Shown here: one piece after another, positions 29,110 through 41,000 of the stretch
Layout of the letters: the number at the start of each line of letters is the position of its first letter
How positions within the stretch are numbered: the stretch's first letter is position 1
DNA from: Pachyseris speciosa
Lineage: Eukaryota > Cnidaria > Anthozoa > Scleractinia > Pachyseridae
NCBI GenBank assembly: GCA_016490735.1
Contig: JAEMWC010000247.1
Location: 688,501 to 752,500, forward strand
Reading direction: 5' to 3'
Length of the DNA: 64,000 nucleotides
The notes under the pieces: generated by a model
The model's database searches: none
Told to the model about the DNA's origin: nothing
What the model saw: the letters and a program-made list of their open reading frames with translations, nothing else
Made by a program: the position numbers and the translations under genes

Positions 29110-29241
29110 CTCTCGAAGATTTGTTGCACAATTCCAGCCACCAGCTGCGAATGTGAAAGGAGCGCAAGTGTTCTAAGACGGATCCACATTTACAACAGAT
29201 CCAACATAGCTCAAGAAAGGCAAAGTGGTAGATTTGTTTGC
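29104..29241 (+). pseudogene. hAT transposase dimerisation domain, 3' part
   Basis: Just after the Polinton the hAT frame resumes with CCTIPATSCECERSASVLRR and then RSNIAQERQSGRF before a stop at 29267-29269. ERSxS following the IPxTSxExE stretch is the signature of the hAT C-terminal dimerisation (hATC) domain, here of the type found in hAT-derived proteins of animals. Together with 12318-12458 this is an interrupted transposase gene and gives an independent proof of the Polinton boundary. Confidence 0.85.
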
Positions 29242-29269
29242 CCAGAAGCATTCAAGGAGGCCTGAGCTT

Positions 29270-29908
29270 GGCATACTACTCAAAATTCATTTCGAGCAAC
29301 GAATTTTTCTTAAGTATTGACGTTTTTACGTTTAATCTTGACTTCCTGATTTTCTATGTAACGTCCTTCAAACCGGAGAAAATGAACTTTTGAACAGCCG
29401 AATTTTTCAAAATTTCCCAGGGAAGCATATCCCCGGACCCCCCTAAAAACTCGCGCCGCTCGTCAATTCGAGCCTTCAGCGCTCAAACGCACCTCCCCAC
29501 GTAAAAAGCTGTCTACGGGCCTTTATCCAGACCTATATAATAAACAGAATATTACATGTCCGCTACTGGATAGAAATTTATCTTGTTGTGTTGATAAGAT
29601 CTCTCACTTGTTCGCTGCGTTCACTCGTGAGAAATATTATGGACACTTGAAGGTAAAAATTCTTATCCACGCGCGGCCATGTATGTAATATCCTCTATTC
29701 CTTACTTCTTTCGTGCTCTCGTCACTTCCTTGCGTGCCTTATAACAGAACAGAGCACGGTTAAGGCTTTTTATTGGTTAAATATTATATTAAAAGAGGAC
29801 TGGAATGGACGGGAGAAATTAAGGCTGTGCTGTTTTAACCAACTCAATTATTTGACTTTTACTCTAGATTTACATAAAAACAACTACACAAAGGCAAAAC
29901 AAAGCTAT
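29270..29908. other. Spacer without recognised gene
   Basis: Probably the rest of the hAT element and flanking host DNA; nothing identified. Confidence 0.4.
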
Positions 29909-30260
29909 CTAACCTGACAACTGCCGCGCATCTACAGTTCCATCCACTTCCGCCCATTCATTGGTTTCCTTGTTGATCAACCTTTTCATAACCAATTCGT
30001 ACCCCAGCAGGCCTGGAGCACTATGGGAAATAGCCAGTTTTACACCAGCATTGAACTTTAAAGCTTCATTGGTGAAGGTAGATATTTCGATCACATTGCT
30101 GACAATTGCTTCGTGCTCTTGGAGGTTAGGCGAACAGACACTACATTTCCATTTATAGACTTCTATTGAGGTGGGCTCAGTCACAGCATCAGGTGGAAAC
30201 GTCAGATGAACAGCTCCTAGCTTTAAGTCCCACTGGGTGCCTTCACTTCTTACTGTTCCC
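29909..30260 (-). CDS. ZU5-like domain exon of a host gene
   Basis: A good splice acceptor (TTTTCTTTCAG before GGGAACAG, minus strand, boundary 30260/30261) opens an exon encoding WDLKLGAVHLTFPPDAVTE, EAIVSNVIEIST and LKFNAGVKLAISHSAPGLLG. This pattern (inducible beta strands, a PPDA turn and a conserved HSAP) suits a ZU5 domain as in UNC5, ankyrin and PIDD-like proteins. The exon ends either at TAG 29909-29911 or at the overlapping donor CAGGTTAGA. No other exon of the gene was found. This is the most host-like gene fragment in the window; the ZU5 call is from motif pattern. Confidence 0.6.
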
Positions 30261-30689
30261 CTGAAAGAAAAGTTGCGAATTAAAAACTAACCTGGTTACT
30301 GAGCCAGTCAGGACTCGTAACTTGGAGTTTCAATAGTGTCAAGAAAAGCGGATCAACTTTGATAACAAAAGGTTTTGTTCTTAGACCAAAAACTGACTTA
30401 ATATGGTCATTTTTTTAACAATAGCGACAGCAGGTTCAAAATACACGCGGGACTTTCGAATTTTCGGATTAGCATGCGAGCGAAGAAAAGACAAATTCAA
30501 TATGCTGGTAGTGTTCTTTCGGTCCAAAACGTTACGCTGGAGTAGCAGGTTTATCGGTTGACCGAGTCAAGTCCGAGTCCGAGTCAAGTGACCAAGTCAT
30601 TTGAATGAGGTCTGGGAACGAGCTCTATATTAAGAGGTAAATCAGAAATTTCACAGTTCATGCATAAATCCGACATCAGAAACACGGCC

Positions 30690-30799
30690 AACAGAGGAAT
30701 CATTCCCACAACCCATGAAGATTGACAACACCACCGGGGTCTACGTCCCCTTCTCTTTTCAAACAGTGGTGTGGGTTCTTTAACGTCCCACAAGAACAA

Positions 30800-30844
<45 letters not shown>

Positions 30845-31025
30845 CCTAAGGTTTTTCGTCGTTATCCGAGAAGACTAGAAAGTCTAACCGTTTGCAGATG
30901 TAATTACAAATGCAGCACTTTCTCCTCAATTATTTAAAGACCCTGAGTGTTGGTCCGGCCGAAGTTTGAACCCGCGACCTCGCGCACGGTAGTCCGGTGC
31001 TCTACCACTGAGCTAACCGGTCGGC
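30690..31025 (-). mobile_element. tRNA-derived SINE
   Basis: The minus strand starts with a tRNA-like head having A box TAGCTCAGTGGTAGAGCA and B box GGTCGCGGGTTCAAACTTCG (31022-30952), followed by a body including GGATAACGACGAAAAACC, a (TC)n stretch (30804-30842) and GTGGGACGTTAAAGAACCCA. This body type is common among invertebrate SINEs. The ORFs in it are translations of the SINE, not genes. Confidence 0.8.
30804..30842 (+). repeat. (AG)n microsatellite within the SINE
   Basis: About 19 AG units. Confidence 0.95.
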
Positions 31026-32705
31026 GATACAAAGATGTTTAGCCATATTTCCAGATAGCAGTTCCAAAAGCAAATTGTCTAAGAATGTCGAATGTGAGAC
31101 TCCAATACCAGATACAGGGCACTTTATTTGGCTGATTCAAGCCTCGATTTAGCTTCTTTCATGAACTTTTTCCTCAAAAGTCTACGTGTGACAAAATTTT
31201 ACTCCTAATCCGTTTTAAATGGAACGGCGTGATACCCAATGCTCAAGAAACTGTCGATTGTGATCCCAAACACATGCCTGGGAGCAAAATCAAAAGATTG
31301 GCTGACCAGCCCCACAATGAAAAGGTGAGCACAGCTTACCTAGGAAAATCTTAGAATTTTTATTTAAACAATCCTGAATCGATCATGCCGCTCTCACACA
31401 GCACCAAATTTTACTTTTATATTATCTTTCGAGGTTGTCTCTCCTATAAGCCTTGTGGTTTCCTGAGGTCTCCTTGCCACTAACTTAGGTGCCTTCCTTC
31501 TAAATATTATGAAAATGGCAAATAAATAAAGAAACAAATAAATCTCAGCCTTTTACCCTATCGTGGTTCGAAATGACAGGCAAGTCTGTTACATCTTGAC
31601 CACGACGTTGTGGTGGTAAAATACACCGCTGACCAGTGACTCGGTCTGTTGACTCGGACTCGGGTTTGACTCGGGCTCGGTTTTGACTCGGTAAATGAAT
31701 TTACTCGCATGTCACGACAAGTATGACATCGGCATTGCTTGCTTCAGTACTACATGAAGTGTACCTTTCAGCTTCAACCTGGGAAAATATATATACCACC
31801 CCATTATTCGAAGGCTCCTTAAAGGAAGGAAAGTATACAGTCAAGTGAAATTATAACGAGGACTATACAAGATCGCAAGCTGTCGTTCTGGTTTGGTCAG
31901 GGATGAATAACTGGAGATTAAAAACAGATATATCCGCGCCCCTACCCTCGAGATTGTCGTTCAATCACGGTTTCGCCGCTGTCAGATTTACCTGCCAAAT
32001 TTAAGAGCATTCAAATGTCGCGCTCCATAAGTCAGAGTCAGTAATAAGTGTGCATTAAAACCCGGATAACAGTCTCCTCCCACAATTTGTTATGCGTTCG
32101 CGCGCCGCCATGTACACTGATTAGTCCTTTTGTCTCATAACTCCCCCAGAGATTATATCTTGCCTCACTATTTCGTGCTTCTCTTTATTTCGTGTAGATC
32201 AAAAACGGTAAAAGGTAACTACTTCATTCCTTTGTGTAAATAAACTCATGTTTACTGACGCATTTCATCGGACATTACTAAACCACGAAACAGCGAAACA
32301 AAACACCGAAACAGCGAAACGAAACAACGACACAGCTAATTTTTCCTACTTTTTTTCTCGAACACCGAAACTAAGACGAAATAGCGAAACACCGAAACAG
32401 CTATTACTAGTCTACGTTTTTTTCTCGAACACCAAAACTCTACAATGTTGATTTTACGTTTGTGAGTTTATGTGTACGGTTTAGTGTATATGTGCTCTCC
32501 ATATTGTACCTCCGCTACTAACATTTAATTTAATTTATTTGATCCAGCGCCCTGACGTTTTTAACTTTTTAGTTATTTCATTGTGCTGGTACCCTTTAGT
32601 TATCATATTTATTTTGAAATTGTTTTTGTAATTTAGTTTATTTAAATCTCTGGGTACAATAAGCATCTTTGTCCTTGTCTTTGTCTAACTAATTCAGCAG
32701 ATGAA
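31026..32705. other. Non-coding stretch with simple repeats
   Basis: Contains ACTCGG-type repeats (31636-31692; a related stretch is at 30555-30600) and CGAAACA-type repeats (32280-32400). No gene recognised. Confidence 0.5.
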
Positions 32706-33728
32706 TAAAGGGGATTAGTTTCTAAAGAAATTGTGGTGTTGCGTCGGTGGGGAAGTGAAACACGAAAATTTGGTTGATCAACGGAGTTGATAATGTAAAT
32801 TGACCACCGTGCAGGGATTCGATTAGCTGACGTTTCGAGCGTTAGTCCTTTGTCGGCGCGAATCGAGGAATTGTGGGTTGTGTATGGTTTATATACAGAA
32901 AATGGAGCTACACCATTGGTGGTATCATGGTAACGTAAAAAACAGGAATAAATTAATTGAATGAAAAGCGTTCGTTGATACCGTGGGGATTAAGAGTGCC
33001 GATTTGAAAGATCAATTTTTGCTCGAGATTTTTACGGCTTTCCGTGGTACCTTGATGTAGGAAAAGGCCGGAGATCGACATGTGTTGTTTGGAACGCATA
33101 ATAAACCAGTTAAAGCCATCATTCTTAATAACTTTAAGGTACTGCAAAATGATCCAGAAACTGCTAGAATGTTTTCGCAACCACCGCTGATTTCATTCAA
33201 ACGCGACAGAAATATAGATAACTTTCTAGTTAGAAGCGTATTCAAAACAACTGAACAACCTAGCACTTTTAAATGCACGCGCTCGCGATGCAAAACTTGT
33301 CCTTTCATTCAAAACACTGCAAAAAGTTATACATCGGCGAAACAGGATAACGAATAGGTGACCGATTCCGAGAACATCTTCGTGATGTTGAGAAAGATGA
33401 CAAAGACGCATCCAAACCAGTCACTCGACATTTTAATCTCCCTAACCACTCCAAACAACACATGTCGATCTCCGGCCTTTCCCTACATCAAGGTACCACG
33501 GAAAGCCGTAAAAATCTCGAGCAAAAATTGATCTTTCAAATCGGCACTCTTAATCCCCACGGTATCAACGAACGCTTTTCATTCAATTAATTTATTCCTG
33601 TTTTTCACGTTACCATGTTACCACCAATGGCGTAGCTCCATTTTCTGTATATAAACCATACACAACCCACAATTCCTCGATTCGCTCCGACGAAGGGCTA
33701 ACGCTCGAAACGTCAGCTAATCGAATCC

Positions 33729-33759
<31 letters not shown>

Positions 33760-33772
33760 CTTTGATAAACCT
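32706..33772. mobile_element. Penelope-like element fragment in inverted-repeat arrangement
   Basis: Two ~320-bp arms (32773-33093 and 33450-33770) are inverted copies of the element's 3' part, with the endonuclease region between. Flanking 14-bp direct repeats TAATTCAGCAGATG (32692-32705) and TAATTCAGCTGATG (33773-33786), one mismatch, look like a target duplication. Inverted or tandem partial copies are typical for this class. It is 5'-truncated: no reverse transcriptase is present. Confidence 0.75.
33082..33589 (+). pseudogene. Penelope-like element GIY-YIG endonuclease and C-terminus
   Basis: The first frame has PLISFKRDRNIDNFLVRSVF and a Cys cluster CTRSRCKTCPF; after a frameshift near 33345 the next frame carries the GIY-YIG-like part with GDRFREHLRDVEK and RHFNLPNHSKQHM, then the conserved end KNLEQKLIFQIGTLNPHGIN. 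This domain order is specific for Penelope-like retroelements, where it nicks the target. The GIY-YIG strand itself is damaged at the shift. Confidence 0.8.
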
Positions 33773-33786
33773 AATTCAGCTGATGC

Positions 33787-34973
33787 TGGTCATGTTGAAA
33801 ATTTTGAGGCGTCTGCAAAGATGATAGGCTCGGTATTCAGTCGAGGGTGTCTCGATTATTCATTACGTAAGCAATGTGGATACAACTTATCGCTCAGTAT
33901 TGTTGACAATCTATGCAGACGAAGGTAACCTGTTCCTACTGCTGAATCTTGACCGAAAATTGCCCAAGTTTTAGCCAAGTAATAAAGACACAAACCTTCA
34001 TGATATATGGGTTATAGGCCAAGGGTGAGGTCAAGATGGCGGGATATTGGCCAAGTTCATTTCTTGCGTGTTTATGGACCGAGAAGAAGTCGAGTTCCAT
34101 AAACACGCAAAAAAAAAAAAGAAAGAGGCCAATATCCCGCCATCTTGATCGAACAGTATTGGTCAATAAAGGATTTATTATGTGACTCAAAGGACGTCAT
34201 TAAAAAGACAGTAAAACGCAGGACGAACGGGCTATCCCGAGCGGTCATGATGGCTCCATCTTGACCTCGCGCGTAGCCAATCACAGCAGGAGAATTGATT
34301 CATCTTGACCGCCGAAAGAGCCAGTCATATAATAAGCAAAATTATTCGGCAGGCGCGCTAACAAGAGAAGACTGGGCACCACAGTTTGAGCCCGTGTATT
34401 TTCAGCAGTTTTTATTGCCGGAAAACTAGCTATGACATTGGCAGGGACGTTGGATTAGCCTGCGCAGCAGGTGTATGTTGGGTGGGCGAACGTTAAATGA
34501 TCCTTGTATTTACGCCGCCAATTATCTTAGATGATGAAACTAACAGACGGTCTGGGCGAGCCAAAAATCCCCAGTTCGGTCAGTATAAAATATAGACTGT
34601 GGACCCGGGCTGCTGTCCCGGACTGCGGACTGGGTATAAAACGAGGACTGGGTATAAAATGAGGACTGAAGGCTGCGGACAAGGTACAAACCGCGGATTG
34701 AGTACAAAACATTGTACAAAAAGCACGGAGCAACGAAATGTATTAGTGCAGTCAAATTCTTAAACTGTAGGAAAGGTGCTTACAATTGCTGTAAATATTA
34801 CCAAAGTACACAGAAAACCTTCCTATTTTGACCTCGAATTCTTCGTGATAGGAAAAATGGTGACGCTTGTCGGTTATTAAGTCATGTACGGTAACTGTGT
34901 TGTACCATTTTGGCACGGAAAACCGCGTGTTTAAAACACTTTTTTTCAAAACGCTCAGAGTTGTCTGATCGAA
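33787..34973. other. Non-coding stretch with a foldback
   Basis: 34031-34148 is a foldback: arms contain TCAAGATGGCGGGATATTGG and GCGTGTTTATGGA with their complements, around a short loop. 34600-34720 has imperfect GGACTGGGTATAAAA-type minisatellite repeats. No gene was recognised. Confidence 0.55.
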
Positions 34974-35354
34974 AGAGAGTATAAAGGCAAGGGCCGATAC
35001 AACGTAGAATGGTTTTAAGTTTTGTGTACTATATTTCGGCTGGCCAAATCAGCCTTCTTCAGGTACAGTGAGAATTTACATTGGAAGGGGTGTTCATGTA
35101 GTTATATACCGGAAACACGTAAAACTAAAATGATTGACAGTGTAAAATAAAATACTAGGAAAAAGGTTTTCTAGTATTTTATGTTACACTGTCAATCATT
35201 TTAGTTTTACGTGTTTCCAGTATATAACTACATGAACACCCCTTCCAATGTAAATTCTCACTGTACCTGAAGAAGGCTGATTTGGCCAGCCGAAATATAG
35301 TACACAAAACTTAATACCATTCTACGTTGTATCGGCCTTGCTTTTATACTCTCT
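34974..35354. repeat. Near-perfect palindrome, arms of about 180 bp
   Basis: The left arm (34974 to about 35155) and right arm (about 35172-35354) are inverted copies with few mismatches around a ~15-nt centre at 35164. Each arm contains CTGAAGA, a pairing stretch GGCTG/CAGCC and GAAAT, which resembles a hammerhead ribozyme core; such motifs occur in Penelope-like terminal repeats. Confidence 0.85.
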
Positions 35355-36308
35355 GTTGATTTTATAACGCCGATCAGATCACCAGTTTGATCCAACGTAT
35401 ACCAGCAGGATTATTGTCTACGGTTGCTTGCTTGAACATCTGATCGGAAATCCGCTTCATTTGACTTATGTTCGCAAATACGGATTTGGACTTTCTCCCA
35501 AAAAAGAAACGCACCGGTATTTCATGTTTTATCTTCTCTGGACCAGTGGCCAGTTGCGGTCGAACGGGCACACATTTCCATTTACAGCATTTATATCTAG
35601 ATTTGTGACCAGTACTTTTGTGATGCCGCCAGTGCAAGGTCTGGGTCCTTTTATATGCCTTTCTGTTTCCATTCTTCCCAATAATAATTTCTTCGACTCC
35701 CTCGATCTAGTTTTAAACTCGTGGAGTAAAGTACAATTTTGGTTCATGGTTAATTTATTTCACACTATTTACATAAAATTAACACAGAAAGAAAAGTATA
35801 GTTACGACAGATGATTACAAGGTAAAATAATTACAGTACGGGTTATAAAATGTGTGTGGTGGTCAAAGTAGCGAAGGCTTTTTAGTTGACCACCACCTAC
35901 TTTTAAGTAAACGAAGAAATGACACTTAGCTTTACCGGGATATAGTAGGAAATGTAGGAAATGTTTGTAGAGACTAGGACTAATGCACAGGAGAAAATTA
36001 CATGTATATAAATTAAGGTAAGTTAGAGATATACTGAAACAAGCGAGAAATCTAAACAGGACAAGCTCAGCAAAAGAAATACAAAAATAAAACATACAAA
36101 CAAACAACCAACAACAACAAAAAAAGAAAAGAACAACACATCATCAGCAGTAACAACAGCAGCGACAACAAAGACAATTATTATTATTGTTATTATTATT
36201 TTTAACTCTGTTATCATTATTATTATTATTATTAGATAGTTACGCACTATACATTTGATCATTAAACAGAACATATATTATAGTCGGGGAGCTAGTGTAT
36301 TCCCTTGG
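35355..36308. other. Unassigned; ATT-rich simple repeat at 36177-36235
   Basis: A minus-strand frame at 35637-35374 (HEIPVRFFFGRKSKSVFANI) may be coding but no family was recognised. 36060-36240 is low complexity. Confidence 0.35.
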
Positions 36309-36764
36309 GCATTTTATGAAGAAAGCAAGCCATTTGCATAGTTATGTTCAGTGGACCATAAGGAACCCAAAAAACGACAATTTTGAAAAGCGTTAAGTGG
36401 ATATTTATGGGGCCTTAAAAAACGACCCGTTTCATCCTGCATGAAAGCGAGGCTAAGAAGTTATAAGGGGCCATAACCTCTTTCTAATTCAAGGAATCTG
36501 AACTAAACTATCAGATGCACTAAGGAGACAACCCTGAATGCAGCAGATTAGATATATCTATTAACAAGGGTCACGTGACGGACCTAGCACGAGATCGAGG
36601 CTGATAAACTTTGCGTTAAAATTATAAATCTGTATACCCGAAATCGCGGCCTAACTGACGAGATATACAAAGTAGACAGCTGTGAAGCAGGTTAAATTGG
36701 TTATAGCACTTTATTGGTTATACTAATCACGAGATTGACCTAGTATGGAAATGAGACTGCCAAG
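36309..36764 (+). repeat. Long inverted repeat, left copy
   Basis: About 456 bp that match the reverse complement of 43137-43601 at roughly four in five positions by eye, from CATTTTATGAAGAAAGCAA to GGAAATGAGACTGCCAAG. The matching right copy lies 6.4 kb away on the far side of the gene-family locus 37866-42760. Confidence 0.8.
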
Positions 36765-37455
36765 CTTTGCTTGATAATATCATCATTAAAGCCAGTATAG
36801 AAACCAGGCAAACTTGCTATATTTGTAATAAGCTGTGGCCTCTAAGGCCAACAACATGGTTTCAATTCATGATCAGTTATCACGTCTGCTATAAGAAAGG
36901 ATTCATCAAAACAGTCACATTTGGTAGCTGGCAGAGACACGTTTCCAAGGCTATCACGGCCCTGGGTACGTTTCAGAAACGCAATTGCAATGGAGCGCAA
37001 AATTATTTGTACCGAACTGTATCTTTATTATGGCAACATCTATTATTAGAATTTCTCTTGCAGAATTAAAGAAACATGAAACAAAATCACAGTTCACAGT
37101 GAATTAAACATCCGATTCTTATTTGATAGATAATTATTATCAAACATCACGGCTCACGATGATTACCAAAATCACGTTTCACGGGGAGAAAAACGGCCAT
37201 TTCACATTTCATGGGAAATAAAAATGGCAACTTACGGTTCACGAAAATACCCTTTCCCACCCTCTACACTGAAGTCCATTTCTGCGACACTGCATGGCAT
37301 CGGTTGCTTGTGCACTGCTTTGTGCATGCACAGTTAACTAGCTGAATGATGGCTTCTGGCGCTGGTGGTAATCAATGGAAGCCATCTGTTGTCCTTTTTT
37401 CTCCCAGCCATACTTTTCAGGAGATGGTAAGTCAGGGTTTGCGACAACATCGTTG
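36765..37455. other. Spacer without recognised gene
   Basis: Nothing assigned. Confidence 0.4.
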
Positions 37456-37485
37456 TTAATAATAATAATAATGATAATAATAATA

Positions 37486-37534
<49 letters not shown>

Positions 37535-37650
37535 TTAGAGCTTATATAGCGCATTTTCCATGTGTATATGATCAAATGCGCTTTACAAGCAGATGAAATT
37601 GGAATTTGGAAATATTTGTTTTTGTGGAAAGGGGAAAACCGGTGAACCCG

Positions 37651-37690
<40 letters not shown>

Positions 37691-37760
37691 TCTCAACCCA
37701 CATATGACGCCGAGTCCGGGCTTGAGTCGAAGTCCATGGTTTGGTAGTGGGTTCGTAAAA
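37456..37760 (-). mobile_element. SINE with (TTA)n tail
   Basis: On the minus strand the body includes GCTCCGAGAGGTTTTTCTCC and the 3' tail AAAGCGCATTTGATCATATA, then GCGCTATATAAGCTC, then a (TTA)n tail (37534-37456). These blocks are common in invertebrate SINEs. The plus-strand ORF starting near 37593 (GKTGEPGEKPLGAEKRTNN) is a translation artefact of this repeat. Confidence 0.7.
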
Positions 37761-38556
37761 CAGCTTCAAGTAGATCACTTTTGGTTGGTGGCAGCGTTTC
37801 TGATTGGACTTGTTTCTTACAAAATAAGAAGATCATTCTTACAAAATAAGAAAATCATAAGAAGATTATTGAAGATCTTTCGCTGTTTTAAGAGATGTAT
37901 TTAGAACACAGAGTTCGCAAACAAACTTCTTACTGGCCTTCATGGTTCCGTCAGATGATGTTAGTGTTGTGCCTTGCATTGCCATCACTCTGACAACATC
38001 TTCATCGATATTTACAATTGCCTTCCAAAACGTTTTTTGCGTGGCCTGAAAAACATCCCGTATTATCCGCTCCACTGAGTGCATGGAAAGCCGGAACAGC
38101 AGCTGTTCTTACTTTTCCTAGAGCCTGAATTATTGGCTGTAGCTTGATTTCCCTTCGGTTGCGCCCTTTTCCTGTGCAAAAAGAAACATTGGAACACAGC
38201 TATGGGTACCCTCTTAAAGCAAGAACAAAGACATCAGTGTCGGGGGAGTGACCTTGGATCTCCACTGCACCATCCAATGTAGCATCAACAGCATGAAGTA
38301 TGATCTTTGTGTCCGCTTCTTCTTGGTTGCTGATTAATTATTGTGACTCACCTTGCATTTACTACCCCACGCAACGACAAATCGCCTTCCACTCTGTCTC
38401 CTAAAATACTTCATTGCCTTGTCTGTGAGATAGATTGTGAGTTCCATCTTTGTCTTATTGTGTGACAGAAACTTCTTCTAAATTAAATATGTGACTGATC
38501 ATCGCAGTTATGAACACTAGTTAAGCAGTTGTGAAAATAAAGCCTAAAAGAATTTC

Positions 38557-38629
38557 AGGCTTGTACGGGATTCGAACCCACGACCTCTGCGATACCGGTG
38601 CAGCGCTCTACCGACTGGGCTAACAGGCC
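38557..38629 (-). repeat. tRNA-like SINE head, copy 1
   Basis: Cloverleaf-like sequence with acceptor AGGCTTGT-type ends, B box GGGTTCGAA (as TTCGAACCC on plus) and A box. The anticodon loop lacks the conserved U33, so I treat it as a SINE head rather than a tRNA gene. A body with GTGAAAATAAAGCCT-type sequence and a region TATATTTGAACTGCGG follows. Confidence 0.75.
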
Positions 38630-38803
38630 ATCTGAGAGCTGGTCGTTTTGTTTGTTTGTAATATACCCGTGAATGGTGAATATGATAATGAATATATGAA
38701 AATTGTATATTTGAACTGCGGATAAATGATTAAATATGTAACTGATCATCGCAGTTATGAACACTACTTAAGCAGTAGTGAAAATAAAGCCTGAAAAAAA
38801 ATC

Positions 38804-38875
38804 AGGCTTGTACGGGATTCGAACCCATGACCTCTGCGATACCGGTGCAGCGGTCTACCGACTGAGCTAACAAGG
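38804..38875 (-). repeat. tRNA-like SINE head, copy 2, cut at LINE boundary
   Basis: Same family as the copy at 38557; the 5' end stops at the LINE sequence that starts near 38876. Confidence 0.75.
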
Positions 38876-38892
38876 ATGATTTTCCGGATATA

Positions 38893-40990
38893 ATGGAATT
38901 TAATGCAGGGGAAAACATCCTAGGTCTATTGGTATTTATTGATTTTATAAAGGCCTTTGATAACGTTAAACGGAGTTTTCTATACCAGTCCCTAGAGATA
39001 TTTAACTTCGGGCCAGACTTTATTCGCTGGGTGAAAACGTTCTACAAGAACATACAAAGTTGCACTATAAACAACAGTATGGCGTCAAACTTTTTTTCGC
39101 TTGAACGCGGTGTTCATCAAGAAAACCCGCTTTCTCTCCCTATCGTTTTATTGTAGCAGTGGAAACGCTAACAATTGCCATTCGACAGAACCTAAGCATA
39201 AAAGGAATTAGTATTGGAAAAGAAGAAACAAAACTTTTACAATACGCAGATGACACTACAGCTGTACTTTCCGACACTAACTCTGCAAAAATACTGTTTG
39301 ACCTGCTAAACAGTTTTGAATACATCTCTGGGCATGTGGATTGGATCATCTAAAAACAGCAATGACAAGCCATTTGGCATCAAATGGCCTGCCGAGCCTG
39401 TTAAAGCATTGGGAATTTACTTTACTAATGATCAACGCCTACTTAAGGAAAAAAAATTATCGAAAGACTGGATAGCATTAAAAAACTTATAAATATTTGG
39501 TCGTCAAGAAATTTATCTATATATGGTAAAATTACAATAATCAAATCTTTTCTTATTCCAAAATTTGTTTACATTTGCTCTCTGTTACCCACACATTGTG
39601 AAGTGGTTAAACAATTGAATCAAATGATATTTAAATTCTTATGGAACGGTACAGATAAGGTAACTCGTGTGTCAACAATAAATGCGGAGGGTGGTCTAAA
39701 AATGATTGACTTAGAGTGCATGGTGAAGTCTTTAAGATTAGCATGGTTGAAAAGAATTTTCAGTAATAATGATGGATTATGGAAGAGATATTCGCCACAC
39801 AAATTACAACCTTTCGGTGGCTTCTTCTTCATAAATTGTAATTACGATATTAAAGGTTATATAATTTCTTCTCAATTTTACCACGAACTTTTGTTATGGC
39901 GATCAGAATTTCGGGAAATTTGGAATAATAGAGATATACGAATAGATAGAAGACCAGTTTTTTACAAAAATTTATTTTGATTCTGGAGTTGTTTACACGT
40001 ATAATCTTTTATTGGACCTTCAAAACAGACAATCTTTCTTCAGTGGGCTGGTCTTCGTCATTCTATACTACAACATTTAAAAGGTATCAATAAGTCACCG
40101 TCTATAACATCCCTTTCATTTGTTACTGAAAACAACGTCTCTGAAGTGATGGTAAGGAACTCAAAAGATTTTTATTCATTTCTTGTTGGAAAGAAAGCGC
40201 AGCCACCCAATATAGTCTACAAATTGCAACGGAATCTCAACTTCTCCTCTGATCAATTAAAGCACTTTTTTATTTTACCTCCCTTTTCGTCCTCGAGTCA
40301 TATGTCAAGGCCTTCCAGTATAAAGTTCTTTACATCTATACTTTACACTAACACAAAATTACACAAAATTGGTTTTAGGCCAAATGATTTGTGCAGTTTC
40401 TGCGAGGCTCAATCAGAAACGTTAAGCCACATTTTCTATCAGTGTTCACATTCCAGGCAGTTCTGGACTGATTTTGGGTCTTACTGGTATTTTTTTATCA
40501 AGTCAACAGGTACACCTTTCGCTGAAAAATGTTTTATATGGAATAATAACGCAGCAATGCCCTTTACTTAATTTACTTAATTACTTCATTATAATTGGAA
40601 AATTGTTTTTGTGGGACTGCAGAAGAAACCAAATTTATCCGCAAATTACAGACTTTAAGAGGAAAATTGTTGTCAAATACGAAACAGAAAGGAAAATTAA
40701 TAACGCGATAGACTATTTTCAAAAGAAACGGGTGCTCACACCAACTCGATCAGTCTATTCGTCTGTTGTTCAATCGTCGCTGTTATTATTATGTGTTTTT
40801 CTTTTCGTGTTTATTTTTATAGCGAATTGGTGACAAAGTAGGCTATTTACCATGTAAATCTTTTTTATCTTTAACATAAAATCCTTCTTTCTTTCAATCT
40901 GTAATTTTCTTAGTAAGAGTCCAACTTATATTTTATTGTTGTACTTCATTTTTGTATAACATTGTTGAATTTGAAATAAAAAAATGAGCA
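38893..40990 (+). mobile_element. Non-LTR retrotransposon fragment, RT to 3' end, decayed
   Basis: 5'-truncated: it begins inside RT with LLVFIDFIKAFDNVKRSFLY (DFxKAFD motif intact), then LLQYADDTTAVLSDTN (YADD palm motif) in another frame, the thumb and connection (NQMIFKFLWNGTDKVTRVST), and a C-terminal Cys/His cluster (PNDLCSFCEAQSETLSHIFY, then QCSHSRQFW). The 3' end is A-rich (AATTTGAAATAAAAAAATG near 40975). Related to the LINEs at 2184 and 51240. Several frameshifts; inactive. Confidence 0.85.
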
Positions 40991-41000
40991 GCTCCCGGAT

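Noticed and set aside
30584..30799. Protein-coding ORF MFLWDVKEPTPLFEKRRG
   Set aside because: Translation of a tRNA-derived SINE body.
36023..36274. 83-codon hydrophobic ORF
   Set aside because: Arises from ATT/AAC low-complexity sequence.
37593..37904. Protein-coding ORF with GKTGEPGEKPLGAEKRTNN
   Set aside because: Translation of a widespread SINE.
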